Translations under genes and position numbers: made by a program
The notes under the pieces: generated by a model
Databases searched by the model: none
Told to the model about the DNA's origin: nothing
The model's input: the letters and a program-made list of their open reading frames with translations, nothing else
Assembly: GCA_964019415.1 (NCBI GenBank)
Contig: OZ025888.1
Span: forward strand, 3,061,819 to 3,125,818
Direction: 5' to 3'
Source of the DNA: Ianthella basta
Taxonomy: Eukaryota > Porifera > Demospongiae > Verongiida > Ianthellidae
Length of the DNA stretch: 64,000 bases
Part shown: one piece after another, positions 1 through 10,355 of the stretch
Position numbering within the stretch: the stretch's first letter is position 1
Layout: each line of letters starts with the position of its first letter

Positions 1-3000
1 CCTCCATTGATAATGATAACGAGAAAAGACGTTTGAAAGATCTGCAGTTTTCCATCGAAAATTGGCTAAGATTCATTCCTTGCTAATAGGAAGTAGAAAA
101 GAGTTTCGCAACATGTGGAGTCATGCACTTGAGTTTGTCCGGTAAGACTGCCTTCTTGCTAATGGTAGCGAGAAAAGAATTTTGCAACATTTGGAGTCAT
201 GCACTAGAGTTTGGTTGGGTAAGATTCCCTTTTTGCTATTGGGAATGAGTAATAACATCTCAACATTTGCAGTAATGCACTAAAGTTTGATTGGGCAAGA
301 CGACCAGTTGCTAATTAAAGCGAGAAAAGACGTTTGAATCATATAGAGTAGTGCGCCAGAGTTTGATTAGGTAATACTCTCCTTTAATAATGGGAACAAA
401 GAAGATGTCTGCAACATTGAGAGCAATGCACTGGAGTTTAGTTGGGTAAGACTATCCCTTTGCAAATAGTAATGAAAAAAGCAGTTTACAACATAAGGAG
501 TCATGCACTGGAGTTAGGTTGGGTAAGACTCCCCCCATTCGTAATGGGAACGATATACGACTTTTGCAAGGTCTGGATTAATGCACTGTAGTTAGGTTGG
601 TAAGACTGCCCCCATGCTAATGGTAGCGAGAAAAAATGTCTGCAAGATTGAGAGTTATGCACTGGTAGTTTGCAACATTTGGAGTCATGCTTTGGAATTT
701 GATTAGGTAAGACTCTCCCCTTTCGTAATGGGAACGAGAAAAGACGTTTGCAAGATCTGGAGTCATGCACTAAAGTTTGGTTGGGAAAGATTCCTTCCTT
801 GCTAATGATAACGAGATAAGTCGTTTGAAGCCTTTGGATTCATGAGCTAGAGTTTGGTTGTGTATGATTTTTCCCTTTCTAATGGCAACGAGAAAAGACA
901 TTTGCATGATCTGGAAACATGCACTGTAGTTAGATGAGTGAGACTTTCACTTGCTAATGGTAACAAGAAAAGTCTTCATAACTTGGAGTCATGCTCTGGT
1001 GTTTGGTTGGGTAAGACTCTCACCTTGCTAATGGGAGCAAGTAATATCGTTTGCAAGATTAGGAGTCGTGTACTGGAGTTTGTTTGGGTAAGATTCCTCC
1101 CTTGCTAATGGGAACGAGAAAAGACATTTGCAATATCTGAAGCCGTGCACTAAAGTTTGTTTGGGTAAGACTCCCCCTTTTGCTAATGGTTACGATAAAG
1201 AACGTTCGCAACATTTGTAGTGATTCACTAAATATTGCTTGTTTATGGGAAGGCGAAAAGTTCTTTGCAACATTTGGAGTCATGCACTAGAGTTTGGTTG
1301 GGTAAGACTCTCTTTTGCTAATAATAATGCGAAATAACGTTTGAACATTTGTAGTTAAGCACTGGAGTTTGGTTGAGTAAGACTCTCCTCTTGCTAATGG
1401 GAACGAAAGGAGATGTTTAGAATATCTGGAGTGATGCACTGGAGTTTGGCTGGGTAAGACTCTCCCCATGCTAATTGTAACGAGAAAAGACGTTTGCAAC
1501 ATTTGGAGTCTTGCACTGGAGTTAGGTTGAGTAAGACGCCCCCCTTGCTAATGGAAATGAGAAAAGACCTCGGTAACAATTGGAGTCATGCACTGGAGTT
1601 TAGTTAGGCAAGACTCTCCCCTTACTAATGGGATTGTGATAAAACGTTTGCAACAATTGCAGTCATGCACTGAAGTTTGTTTAGGTAAGGCTCTTCCGTT
1701 GCCAATTAAAACAAGAAAAGACGTTTGCAACATTTGAAGTCATGCACTAAAGTTTGGTTGAGTAAGACTTCATCCTTTGTAATGGGAACAAGAAAAGACG
1801 TTTACAACATTTGGAGTCATGCAATGGAGTTTGGTTGGGTAATACTCCCCCTTTGCTAATAATAACGCGAAATCCATCCTTTGTAATGGCAAAGAGAATA
1901 GACTTTTGCAGACTTTGAATTCATGCAGTGGAGTTTGGGTGATGATGATGGCTCTTGCCTTTCTAATGTGAATGAGAAAAAACGTCTGCAACATTTGGGG
2001 TCATGCACTCGAGTTTAGCTGGGTAATACTCTATCCTTTGTAAAGGCAAAAAGAAAAGACTTTTGCAGACTTTGGATTCATGCAGTAGAGTTTGGGTGCT
2101 GATAACTCCTGCCTTTCTAATGTGAATGACAAAAGACGTTTGCGACATTTAGAGTCATGCACTGGAGTTTGGTTGGGTAAAACTCCATCCTTTGTAAAGG
2201 CAAAGAGAAAAGACTTTTGCAACAATTTAATTCATGCAGTGGAGTTTGAGTGCTAATGACTCCTGCCTTTCTAATGTGAATTAGAGAAGACGTTTGCAAC
2301 ATTTGGAGTCATACATAGGAGTTTTAATAAGTAAGATTCAATTCTTGTTTGTCGTTCGGGGTTCATTCTAACATTTGAAGCAATGTAAAGGATTTTTGTG
2401 GGTAATACTCTTATCTTTCTAATGAGAATGAGAATGACGTATAAAACATTTGCAGTCATGCACTAGAGATTGACTACTTTCTTGCTTATAACAATTAATA
2501 AAGTAAGAGTCCCCACTTGCTTATCGGTCGTGGAAAAGCTGCTATCTACATTGGGAGTCATTCACTAGAGTTTTTTGGGTAAGACTTCTGCCTTGCTAAT
2601 GGGAATGAGAAAAGACGTTTGCAACATTTAGAGTCATGCATTGAAGTGCTGCTGGGTTAGACTCCCCCTTGTTAATGAGAACGACATTTGTAATAATTGG
2701 AGTCATGGACTTAAGTTTGGATGTGTAAGACTCCTGGCTTGCTAATAAGAATGAGAAAATACGTTTGCAACAGTTTGAGTCATGCAATGGAGTTTGAATG
2801 GGTAAGCATTTGGAGTCATTCACTGAAATTTTTAAGTAAGAACCCCCTTTGTAATGGGTGTGAGAAAGGTCGTTTGCAGCATTCGAAGTTTTCAATTGGA
2901 ATTTGTATGGGTAAGACACCCCCTTTGCTAATGGGTGATGGAAAAGTCGTTTGCAACATTTGGTGTTATGCACTGGAGTTTGGGTGGATAAGACTCACCC

Positions 3001-3220
3001 TTGTTATGGGAATGAAACAAGGGATTATGAAATTCATCTGCTACATTTGGAGTCATGCTCTTGAATTTGTGTGGGTAAGCCCCCCCCCTTTGCTACTAGG
3101 TATGAGTAAAAACGTTTGCGACAATCGTAGACATGCAAGTTTGGGTAGGTAAGACTCCCCCTAATGGGTCGTGTAAAGTTGTTTTGCAATCTTTAGAGTA
3201 ATGCACTGGAATTAAGCTCT
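1..3220. repeat. 77-bp minisatellite array, first block
   Basis: About 41 diverged tandem copies of a 77-bp unit fill this block and continue off the left edge of the window. Landmarks recurring in each unit are GTAAGACTC, TTGCTAATGGGAACGAG, AAGACGTTTGCAACATTTGG and AGTCATGCACTGGAGTTTGG. Spacing of identical landmarks at 1502, 1579 and 1733, and again at 2148, 2225 and 2302, gives exactly 77 or 154 bp. Units differ by substitutions and small indels, and around 2300-2560 the units are strongly diverged. The many 60-90-residue open frames on the minus strand are the same unit read in different frames, not genes. Confidence 0.93.
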
Positions 3221-4980
3221 CCTTCTCCGTCGCGACGAAAATCTTTTTCTTCATTCCAAACTTCGTATGACCAGGACTGCATTTTGCCTGTTTGACATTC
3301 ATGTAAAAGTGGACGGATCTTTGCTCATCGTGAGGAACCTGCGACTGTCCGAAGTTATATGCCTTCGGTTCAAATTATTACTCCCGGCGCTTTTAATTTC
3401 CACTAGAACTTCTGGAGGAGGGCACCACTATGGTTTTAACCAATTTTACCATGTTTCATTCTAATGTTGAGCGTATAGACCAAGTACCAAGAAAAACGGC
3501 CTGCCTATGATTAGGATCTAGCTTAAGATTTTATAAGACGTCTGAAACAGATGCCTGACCCTACTACTGTATTAATCAGTGCCGATTTACTGCCTGGATG
3601 TCTTCACGACAATTAAACCTTTTTTTACATGGACCGGTTAATCCACATTGAAATTCAGATAAATGTGGGTTTCCGCATTTACTCGGCGATCTAATACCGG
3701 ATCCGAATCCGGGTTAACAATCTGCTGTAGAGGTGGTTTTAATTCAGCATTATACGTTGAATCCGGGGGGTTGATTGCCTTAGCACAAGTTAAACAGCGT
3801 TTAGCGAACTGTTGCACGACGGAACCCGAAAATTGCACTTAAAGTCGCGATCACTCCAACCAGGAACGATATCTTGAAGGAATGCCGCGCTCCTGTGCTT
3901 AACCTACATTGACCTGCTCACTCTCGGAACAGTGAGAGGCGTCGCGCACTCGATAAACGTGCGCAGACGTGTATTTGCTGCTGCAACCCCATTACCGCAT
4001 AGAGTATGTTCTGTATCGCCGTTGTCCGTCGTCGTCTAGCTCACTGCCTCCTCCCTCTTCTTGCGCACAGCCAAAACAACACCAGGATTAAAGGCAGCTC
4101 TTCCGAACGACATGTTGCCGAAAATTAACTGTTCACCAGCAGCGAAAATCGTCAGATTATCTATGGTCTGTGTGAAGACAAACCGGATTTGATCTGGATG
4201 CGAATCCGGTTCTATAATCCGGAATAATGGTCCGCTTGAAAGGGTATTAATGCCATTGGTATCAACCGACCAGTAAACCCTTGGGTAAGCTTAGCTCAAC
4301 CAAACCCAGCCTAGCTAGCTGTCCCTTTCTAAATGTTGCTTGTTGCACCTGTGATACTTGGCTGGGATGATACAAAACTAGGCGCACATACTTGGTATTT
4401 TGTAACAAACTAAACTTGCTTCACCTTCATTGTACCCCCAGAATAATGGTCAGCTATTGGTATCAATGTGGGTTGACGGTCTAAAGAAAGCTGGTACATA
4501 CTATGAAGGGTATGTTGAAAATTTGGCCAGGAGGTCTAACATGGCATTTATAACCGTCTTGCTCCTTACTGGCTACATGAAAAGGCATATACCATCCTTT
4601 CCATAGGTCCAAAGCGTTGTGTATGCTGTAGTGAGCGCATGTTCGTGATGTAAGGCCACAGACTGTGGCTGCTGCATGAACTGTAAAGATAGGAAAAGTT
4701 TGGGGTCCTGGCTGAAAAAAGAAGCCTGTGTACAACAGATGTGTGTTCAACAAGGTAGGACATGCATGGGCATATGCATGCTCTCAGGCACACATTAAGG
4801 TGTTACTATCTAATGTGCCCATTTTAAATCTTTCCTATGCAGGTACACATGTGGCTGTATGAAAGGAGTCATTACAATTTTACTTACCACATGCATAATA
4901 TTGTGAAGAAGCATGCATGTGAAGAAACAAAATTAACCCTCATTCATTTCTTTACTATGACATTGTAGTCTTATCATTGT
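3221..4980. other. Unassigned region, no gene seen
   Basis: No convincing coding sequence. The longest open frames (65-90 codons) show no recognisable domain and most lie antisense to each other. The stretch is identical in layout to 10356-12120 in the second duplicate. It contains short related motifs around CCGGATCCGAATCCGG (3690-3720) and CGAATCCGGTTCTATAATC (4200-4220), suggesting remnants of an old repeat. Confidence 0.5.
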
Positions 4981-4989
4981 ACATAATAG

Positions 4990-5110
4990 GGGCGAGCCTG
5001 AGCGAGTCCCACTTTGTGCGTGGTGTAGCTGGAAGCGCCAATAGGATGTGTATAAATTATGCCGGCAGTCAGTTTGAGCCACGGAGTATAGTTTTGGCTT
5101 AATAATATGT
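4990..5110 (+). repeat. Start of a GGGGCGAGCC-family repeat (half-site)
   Basis: Carries GGGGCGAGCCTGAGCGAG at 4990-5007, then a conserved following segment (a CCACGG motif, a TTTTGGCTTAATAATAT stretch, GGGACTGC). The same motif order follows the half-sites at 5593, 12126 and 15276. Only the right half of the hairpin described at 6506-6566 is present here. About 100 bp further on lies another family segment (CAAACATTGTGGTTGCGC at 5212-5229) that recurs near 6715, 12318, 13822 and 17575. Confidence 0.6.
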
Positions 5111-5592
5111 TGGACTCATCATGGGACTGCAACACATTTTGGGCACAGGGGACTGCTTACACCGTATACTTCTATTCCTAGACAATTTTATACTGGCCAT
5201 TTTGCATGTTACAAACATTGTGGTTGCGCTATCATGCATATCATTAGGCGTGGCATATAATAGTACAGGTATCTCCGGATGTGACGTCACTAGATTCACC
5301 CGTACTGTCGCTGCGGAAAGCTGGGCGAGGCAGACTGCGCGAACGAACGTTGGCTGCTTACCGCCAGTACCGTAGCTCAAGGTTATCTGAAGTATCCCGG
5401 CGATTTCTCTCCCTAAAGCTTCAAAAAACGCTATACTGCCACACCTGATCGCTGCCCAAGGCATCTTGCCGAGTCTTTATAACTTTTAGCATCAACAGTG
5501 TAGCTGTCAGTCATTAACTCTCCATTCCTTGCAACACATCCACTTGCACAATTTTTATGCAAGCTAGGCAAGTTTTGCCAGCACAGTTAATT

Positions 5593-5644
5593 GGGGCGAG
5601 CCTAAGTGAGCCCCACTCTGGCGTGGAGTGTAGGCGGAAGTCTC

Positions 5645-5676
<32 letters not shown>

Positions 5677-6524
5677 CATTATGTATAGATGGTACGTCCG
5701 TTTTGGCCCCGGGGCCGATTTCGTCTAGGTCATAGCCCCAAGCATAAGACGTCTATATATGCCCCAAGCCGAGTATCTTCGCTGGTGTAGAACACGGCTG
5801 CATGCCGTTCGCTTGCCACATCTGCACACTCCGAAACAAAGACGCCTTACCAACCGTGCAGACTGCGGATGCCTTGGCAACTGCATACACCCCGTTGGAA
5901 CGTCCCTCGCACTCACGACGCTATGTCAAGGAAGCTCTCCCCTGCCTTTGTTGTTGTAGCTATGGGAAAGCAGCGGGTCCCCACGTCGGCTAGGATGCCG
6001 ATTTTTGATGCACGGCTTTTGCGTGAACTTCATGCCCAGGCGGCTACAGTCAATGTTTCACTGGAAGGACAGTGCGCTCCAGCCATTGTTGTAGCCAGGA
6101 ACCAGATCGCTTCAGCGATCAAAGTTGGCTGCAGCGAGTTCCCTTGGAGCAGGCTGCTCATCTAGTGCATTCATGCTGATGCAATGACGTTGTCAGTATA
6201 TTTGTGGGCGTTGTCAGTATATTTGCGGGCATGGGTAGTGGTCCGTCTGCTCCACTTCATGACATTACCTTGCTTGTTGCCATGGTGTACCCATTAACGT
6301 ACTAGAGAAAAACTGGTATATATCAATGCAGTAACTTGCTGTCTTATGCTCTGCATTTGGTACTCATGTGGAGGTGTTTCCGTCCTCAGTAGGCCTATCC
6401 ACATTTCATATAACCTATTTCATTCGCCTACACCCATCATACATGTGTGCTCCATTCCTGTCATCGCCCACTCTCTAGGCCACAATCACTGCAAGAGTAA
6501 GTGACGCTCGCTCAGGCTCGCCCC
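5593..6524. mobile_element. Candidate 932-bp terminal-inverted-repeat element
   Basis: Bounded on the left by GGGGCGAGCCTAAGTGAG and on the right by its inverted counterpart CGCTCAGGCTCGCCCC, so it reads as an element with ~20-bp terminal inverted repeats. It holds an ATT/TTA microsatellite at 5646-5676 and a short imperfect direct repeat (TTGTCAGTATATTTG, twice, 6190-6225). Internal open frames of 60-98 codons resemble no family I know. I see no clear target-site duplication. The ends may instead be two independent copies of a hairpin motif. The second copy is at 12700-13630. Confidence 0.4.
5646..5676. repeat. ATT/TTA trinucleotide microsatellite
   Basis: About nine to ten uninterrupted TTA units. 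The duplicate copy near 12753-12781 has fewer units, one of the small indels separating the two 7.1-kb copies. Confidence 0.9.
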
Positions 6525-6566
6525 ATAATGCTTGCATTCGCCTTGTTGGGGCGAGCCTGAGCGAGC
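6506..6566. repeat. Conserved 61-nt hairpin, 19-bp stem
   Basis: The left stem 6506-6524 and right stem 6548-6566 are perfect reverse complements of 19 bp (GGGGCGAGCCTGAGCGAGC). They enclose a 23-nt loop containing AATGCTTGCATTCGCC. Stem and loop recur at 13612-13672, 15233-15290 and 17920-17978, and half versions occur at 15079 and 27172. Conservation of the loop as well as the stem marks this as one unit. Confidence 0.85.
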
Positions 6567-6782
6567 CAAACACTAACGATGTACGTCGCCTCTGTCTGTA
6601 TGTGTATATATATGTGTTTGTCGTACGTCCGTTTAGGTCTGGAACACATGCAGTGGACGTATACACTGTATAGACTGCGCAAATACCATTTATACCATTC
6701 ATTTTGCTTCTCATAAACATTGTGGTTGCACTATCATGCATATAATTAGGCACTGTGCGCGGATACTTGACCCTATATAATA

Positions 6783-7119
6783 CCTATATCGCAAAATTGT
6801 CGCGACCTTAAAATTTCGCAAATCGCTGCCAAAACGGGTGTCAGTAATGTTCGCGAGTAAAACTTTCGCGAAGGAGACTCTACAATGTAGACATTAAAGC
6901 CTTTTTAGTGTAAATAGCAGGAACAATCGCTTCTGAAATCCAGCAAATGGAAGAGCTACACGCTGTTCGTTGATCCGCCATTTTATTGTGACATCACGCA
7001 CATGCACAAGTTATTATTATACCATAGGTATTATATGAATATAAACTTCGCGACAGAAATTTTCGCGGATTTACTTCATTCGCGAAAATGATTGGTCGCG
7101 AACATTTTGCTATATACGG
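6783..7119. mobile_element. TA-flanked MITE, 337 bp
   Basis: Flanked by TA at 6781-6782 and 7120-7121. The ends are diverged inverted repeats: the left reads CCTATATCGCAAAATTGTCGCGACC, the right read in reverse begins CCGTATATAGCAAAATGTTCGCGACC. The interior is rich in TTCGCG motifs and has no coding frame. TA duplication plus short inverted ends is typical of non-autonomous Tc1/mariner-type elements; assignment to a parent family is inference. Confidence 0.65.
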
Positions 7120-7315
7120 TACATTTTTGAAATGGCCGCTGTGAGGAAGTTTCAGCACTGGTTTGAGTGAAAAGCGGATGAATTACCTAACTACCGTCCA
7201 GTCAGCGATCACACGCACCGATGTGGCGAATAATTGTGGAGAGCCTGAGTTTCAACAGCGGTTTCAGCAAACACAAACGCCCGACTTGGCTACCTTAGTA
7301 ACTACCATGCATGAA

Positions 7316-7592
7316 GGATCACTGGGTTTACGCCACCAATTAACTACACCACCAGTATTGGTGTTACAGCTGGTTGGGAGGCCCAAAAGGCCCTATTAAG
7401 TTGGTAAGTTGGCAACCAGTGATTCCCTTCCCCCTAACATCCTACAAAGATGGAAGAGCCACAGACAGCTGTTTCACCCTAATTGGGGCTCATCAGTGTG
7501 GCGTACTGATGGTAATAGGATGAATGCCACCTCCATATGTATCCACCACAAGCTAAAACACTTGTGGTTTCAACACATAGAAGCAGCATAAA
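7316..7592. repeat. Foldback-element fragment (left arm and loop), tandem unit 1
   Basis: This 277-bp segment repeats at 7690-7966 (374 bp downstream) and at about 14421-14697. It contains a left arm (GGATCACTGGGTTTACGCC through GGCCCAAAAGGCCCTATT) and a loop region ending at GAAGCAGCATAAAA. The matching right arm is complete only in the 14.4-14.9-kb copy. The 60-residue open frame inside it is a by-product. Confidence 0.7.
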
Positions 7593-7633
7593 ATTAAGGG
7601 GAAGCCTCAGCCAAAAAGACGGCTGGAGTCAGG

Positions 7634-8017
7634 GTTGTTCAAAAGTGACTCTTGCAGTTAGGCCCCTGCAAAGACTAGGTTTGTTGCTTGAAGGATCACT
7701 GGGTTTACACCACCAACCAACTACACCAGTATTGGTGTTACAGCTGGTTGGGAGGCCCAAAAGGCCCTATTAAGTTGGTAAGTTGGCAACCAGTGATTCC
7801 CTTCCCCCTAACATCCTACAAAGATGGAAGAGCCACAGACAGCTGTTTCACCCTAATTGGGGCTCATCAGTGTGGCGTACTGATGGTAATAGGATGAATG
7901 CCACTTCCATATGTATCCACCACAAGCTAAAACACTTGTGGTTTCAACACATAGAAGCAGCATAAAAATCAATCACTGGTTGTCAACTTACCAACTTAAT
8001 AGGGCCTTTTGGGCCGC
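7634..8017. mobile_element. Foldback (MITE-like) element, cut by the assembly gap
   Basis: The left arm begins at GTTGTTCAAAAGTGACTC (7634). The loop follows, and the start of the right arm (TTAATAGGGCCTTTTGGGCC) runs into the N gap. The intact right arm is at 14704-14866. A long hairpin at the break offers a simple reason for the assembly to fail here. Confidence 0.7.
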
Positions 8018-8217
8018 NNNNNNNNNNNNNNNNNNNNNNNNNNNNNNNNNNNNNNNNNNNNNNNNNNNNNNNNNNNNNNNNNNNNNNNNNNNNNNNNNNN
8101 NNNNNNNNNNNNNNNNNNNNNNNNNNNNNNNNNNNNNNNNNNNNNNNNNNNNNNNNNNNNNNNNNNNNNNNNNNNNNNNNNNNNNNNNNNNNNNNNNNNN
8201 NNNNNNNNNNNNNNNNN
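8018..8217. other. Assembly gap (200 N)
   Basis: Exactly 200 undetermined bases. The round length suggests a placeholder rather than a measured distance. It lies between a hairpin arm and the middle of a minisatellite, both hard to assemble. Any open frame crossing it is meaningless. Confidence 0.98.
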
Positions 8218-10355
8218 TAAGATTCCTCCCTTGCTAATGGGAACGAGAAAAGACATTTGCAATATCTGGAGCCGTGCACTAAAGTTTGTTTGGGTAAGAC
8301 TCCCCCTTTGCTAATGGTTACGATAAAGAACGTTCGCAACATTTGTAGTGATTCACTAAATATTGCTTGTTTATGGGAAGGCGAGTTCTTTGCAACATTT
8401 GGAGTCATGCACTAGAGTTTGGTTGGGTAAGACTCTCTTTTGCTAATAATAATGCGAAAGAACGTTTGAACATTTGTAGTTAAGCACTGGAGTTTGGTTG
8501 AGTAAGACTCTCCTCTTGCTAATGGGAACGAAAAAAGATGTTTAGAATATCTGGAGTGATGCACTGGAGTTTGGCTGGGTAAGACTCTCCCCATGCTAAT
8601 TGTAACGAAAAAAGACGTTTGCAACATTTGGAGTCTTGCACTGGAGTTAGGTTGAGTAAGACGCCCCCCTTGCTAATGGAAATGAGAAAAGACCTCGGTA
8701 ACAATTGGAGTCATGCACTGGAGTTTAGTTAGGCAAGACTCTCCCCTTACTAATGGGATTGTGATAAAACGTTTGCAACAATTGCAGTCATGCACTGAAG
8801 TTTGGTTAGGTAAGGCTCTTCCGTTGCCAATTAAAACAAGAAAAGACGTTTGCAACATTTGGAGTCATGCACTAAAGTTTGGTTGAGTAAGACTTCATCC
8901 TTTGTAATGGGAACAAGAAAAGACGTTTACAACATTTGGAGTCATGCAATGGAGTTTGGTTGAGTAATACTCCCCCTTTGCTAATAATAACGCGAAATCC
9001 ATCCTTTGTAATGGCAAAGAGAATAGACTTTTACAGACTTTAAATTCATGCAGTGGAGTTTGGGTGCTGATGATGGCTCTTGCCTTTCTAATGTGAATGA
9101 GAAAAGACGTCTGCAACATTTGGGGTCATGCACTCGAGTTTAGCTGGGTAATACTCTATCCTTTGTAAAGGCAAAAAGAAAAAACTTTTGCAGACTTTGG
9201 ATTCATGCAGTAGAGTTTGGGTGCTGATAACTCCTGCCTTTCTAATGTGAATGACAAAAGACGTTTGCGACATTTGGAGTCATGCACTGGAGTTTGGTTG
9301 GGTAAAACTCCATCCTTTGTAAAGGCAAAGAGAAAAGACTTTTGGTACAATTTAATTCATGCAGTGGAGTTTGAGTGCTAATGACTCCTGCCTTTCTAAT
9401 GTGAATTAGAGAAGACGTTTGCAACATTTGGAGTCATACATAGGAGTTTTAATAAGTAAGATTCAATTCTTGTTTGTCGTTCGGGGTTCATTTTAACATT
9501 TGAAGCAATGTAAAGAATTTTTGTGGGTAATACTCTTATCTTTCTAATGAGAATGAGAATGACGTATAAAACATTTGCAGTCATGCACTAGAGATTGACT
9601 ACTTTCTTGCTTATAACAATTAATAAAGTAAGAGTCTTCACTTGCTTATCGGTGGTGGAAAAGCTGCTATCTACATTGGGAGTCATTCACTAGAGTTTTT
9701 TGGGTAAGACTTCTGCCTTGCTAATGGGAATGAGAAAAGACGTTTGCAACATTTGGAGTCATGCATTGAAGTGCTGCTGGGTTAGACTCCCCCTTGTTAA
9801 TGAGAATGAGAAAAGACATTTGTAATAATTGGAGTCATGGACTTAAGTTTGGATGTGTAAGACTCCTGGCTTGCTAATAAGAATGAGAAAATACGTTTGC
9901 AACAGTTTGAGTCATGCAATGGAGTTTGAATGGGTAAGCATTTGGAGTCATTCACTGAAATCTTTAAGTAAGAACCCCCTTTGTAATGGGTGTGAGAAAG
10001 GTCGTTTGCAGCATTCGAAGTTTTCAATTAAAATTTGTATGGGTAAGACACCCCCTTTGCTAATGGGTGATGGAAAAGTCGTTTGCAACATTTGGTGTTA
10101 TGCACTGGAGTTTGGGTGGGTAAGACTCACCCTTGTTATGGGAATGAAACAAGGGATTATGAAATTCATCTGCTACATTTGGAGTCATGCTCTTGAATTT
10201 GTGTGGGTAAGCCCCCCCCCCCTTTGCTACTAGGTATGAGTAAAAACGTTTGCGACAATCGTAGACATGCAAGTTTGGGTAGGTAAGACTCCCCCTAATG
10301 GGTCGTGTAAAGTTGTTTTGCAATCTTTAGAGTAATGCACTGGAATTAAGCTCTC
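8218..10355. repeat. 77-bp minisatellite array, second block
   Basis: About 28 copies of the same 77-bp unit as at 1-3220, in the same orientation and the same unit order as 1093-3220, with scattered substitutions. It starts directly at the gap, so its true left end is unknown. Confidence 0.92.

Larger units (their letters stand above)
1093..8017. repeat. ~7.1-kb duplicated block, copy 1
   Basis: This block recurs in the same orientation from 8218 to about 14747. Corresponding positions are offset by 7105-7135 bp, drifting through small indels. It starts inside the minisatellite and ends inside a foldback element at the N gap. Differences are about one per hundred bases plus indels, for example 28 bp near 5170 present here but absent at 12308. 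Copy 1 also has an extra 374-bp tandem duplication (7316-7592 repeated at 7690-7966). The level of divergence fits either a recent tandem duplication or two haplotypes placed end to end by the assembler. Confidence 0.9.

Noticed and set aside
1059-2973. Series of small minus-strand open frames with similar peptides (also 7983-10027)
   Set aside because: They are the 77-bp tandem repeat read in successive frames; unit length is not a multiple of three, no shared start context, no domain.
5759-6165. Overlapping frames of 63-98 codons on both strands, also at 12865-13271
   Set aside because: Frames overlap on both strands and in several registers, have no recognisable motif, and keep no clear coding pattern between the two duplicates.
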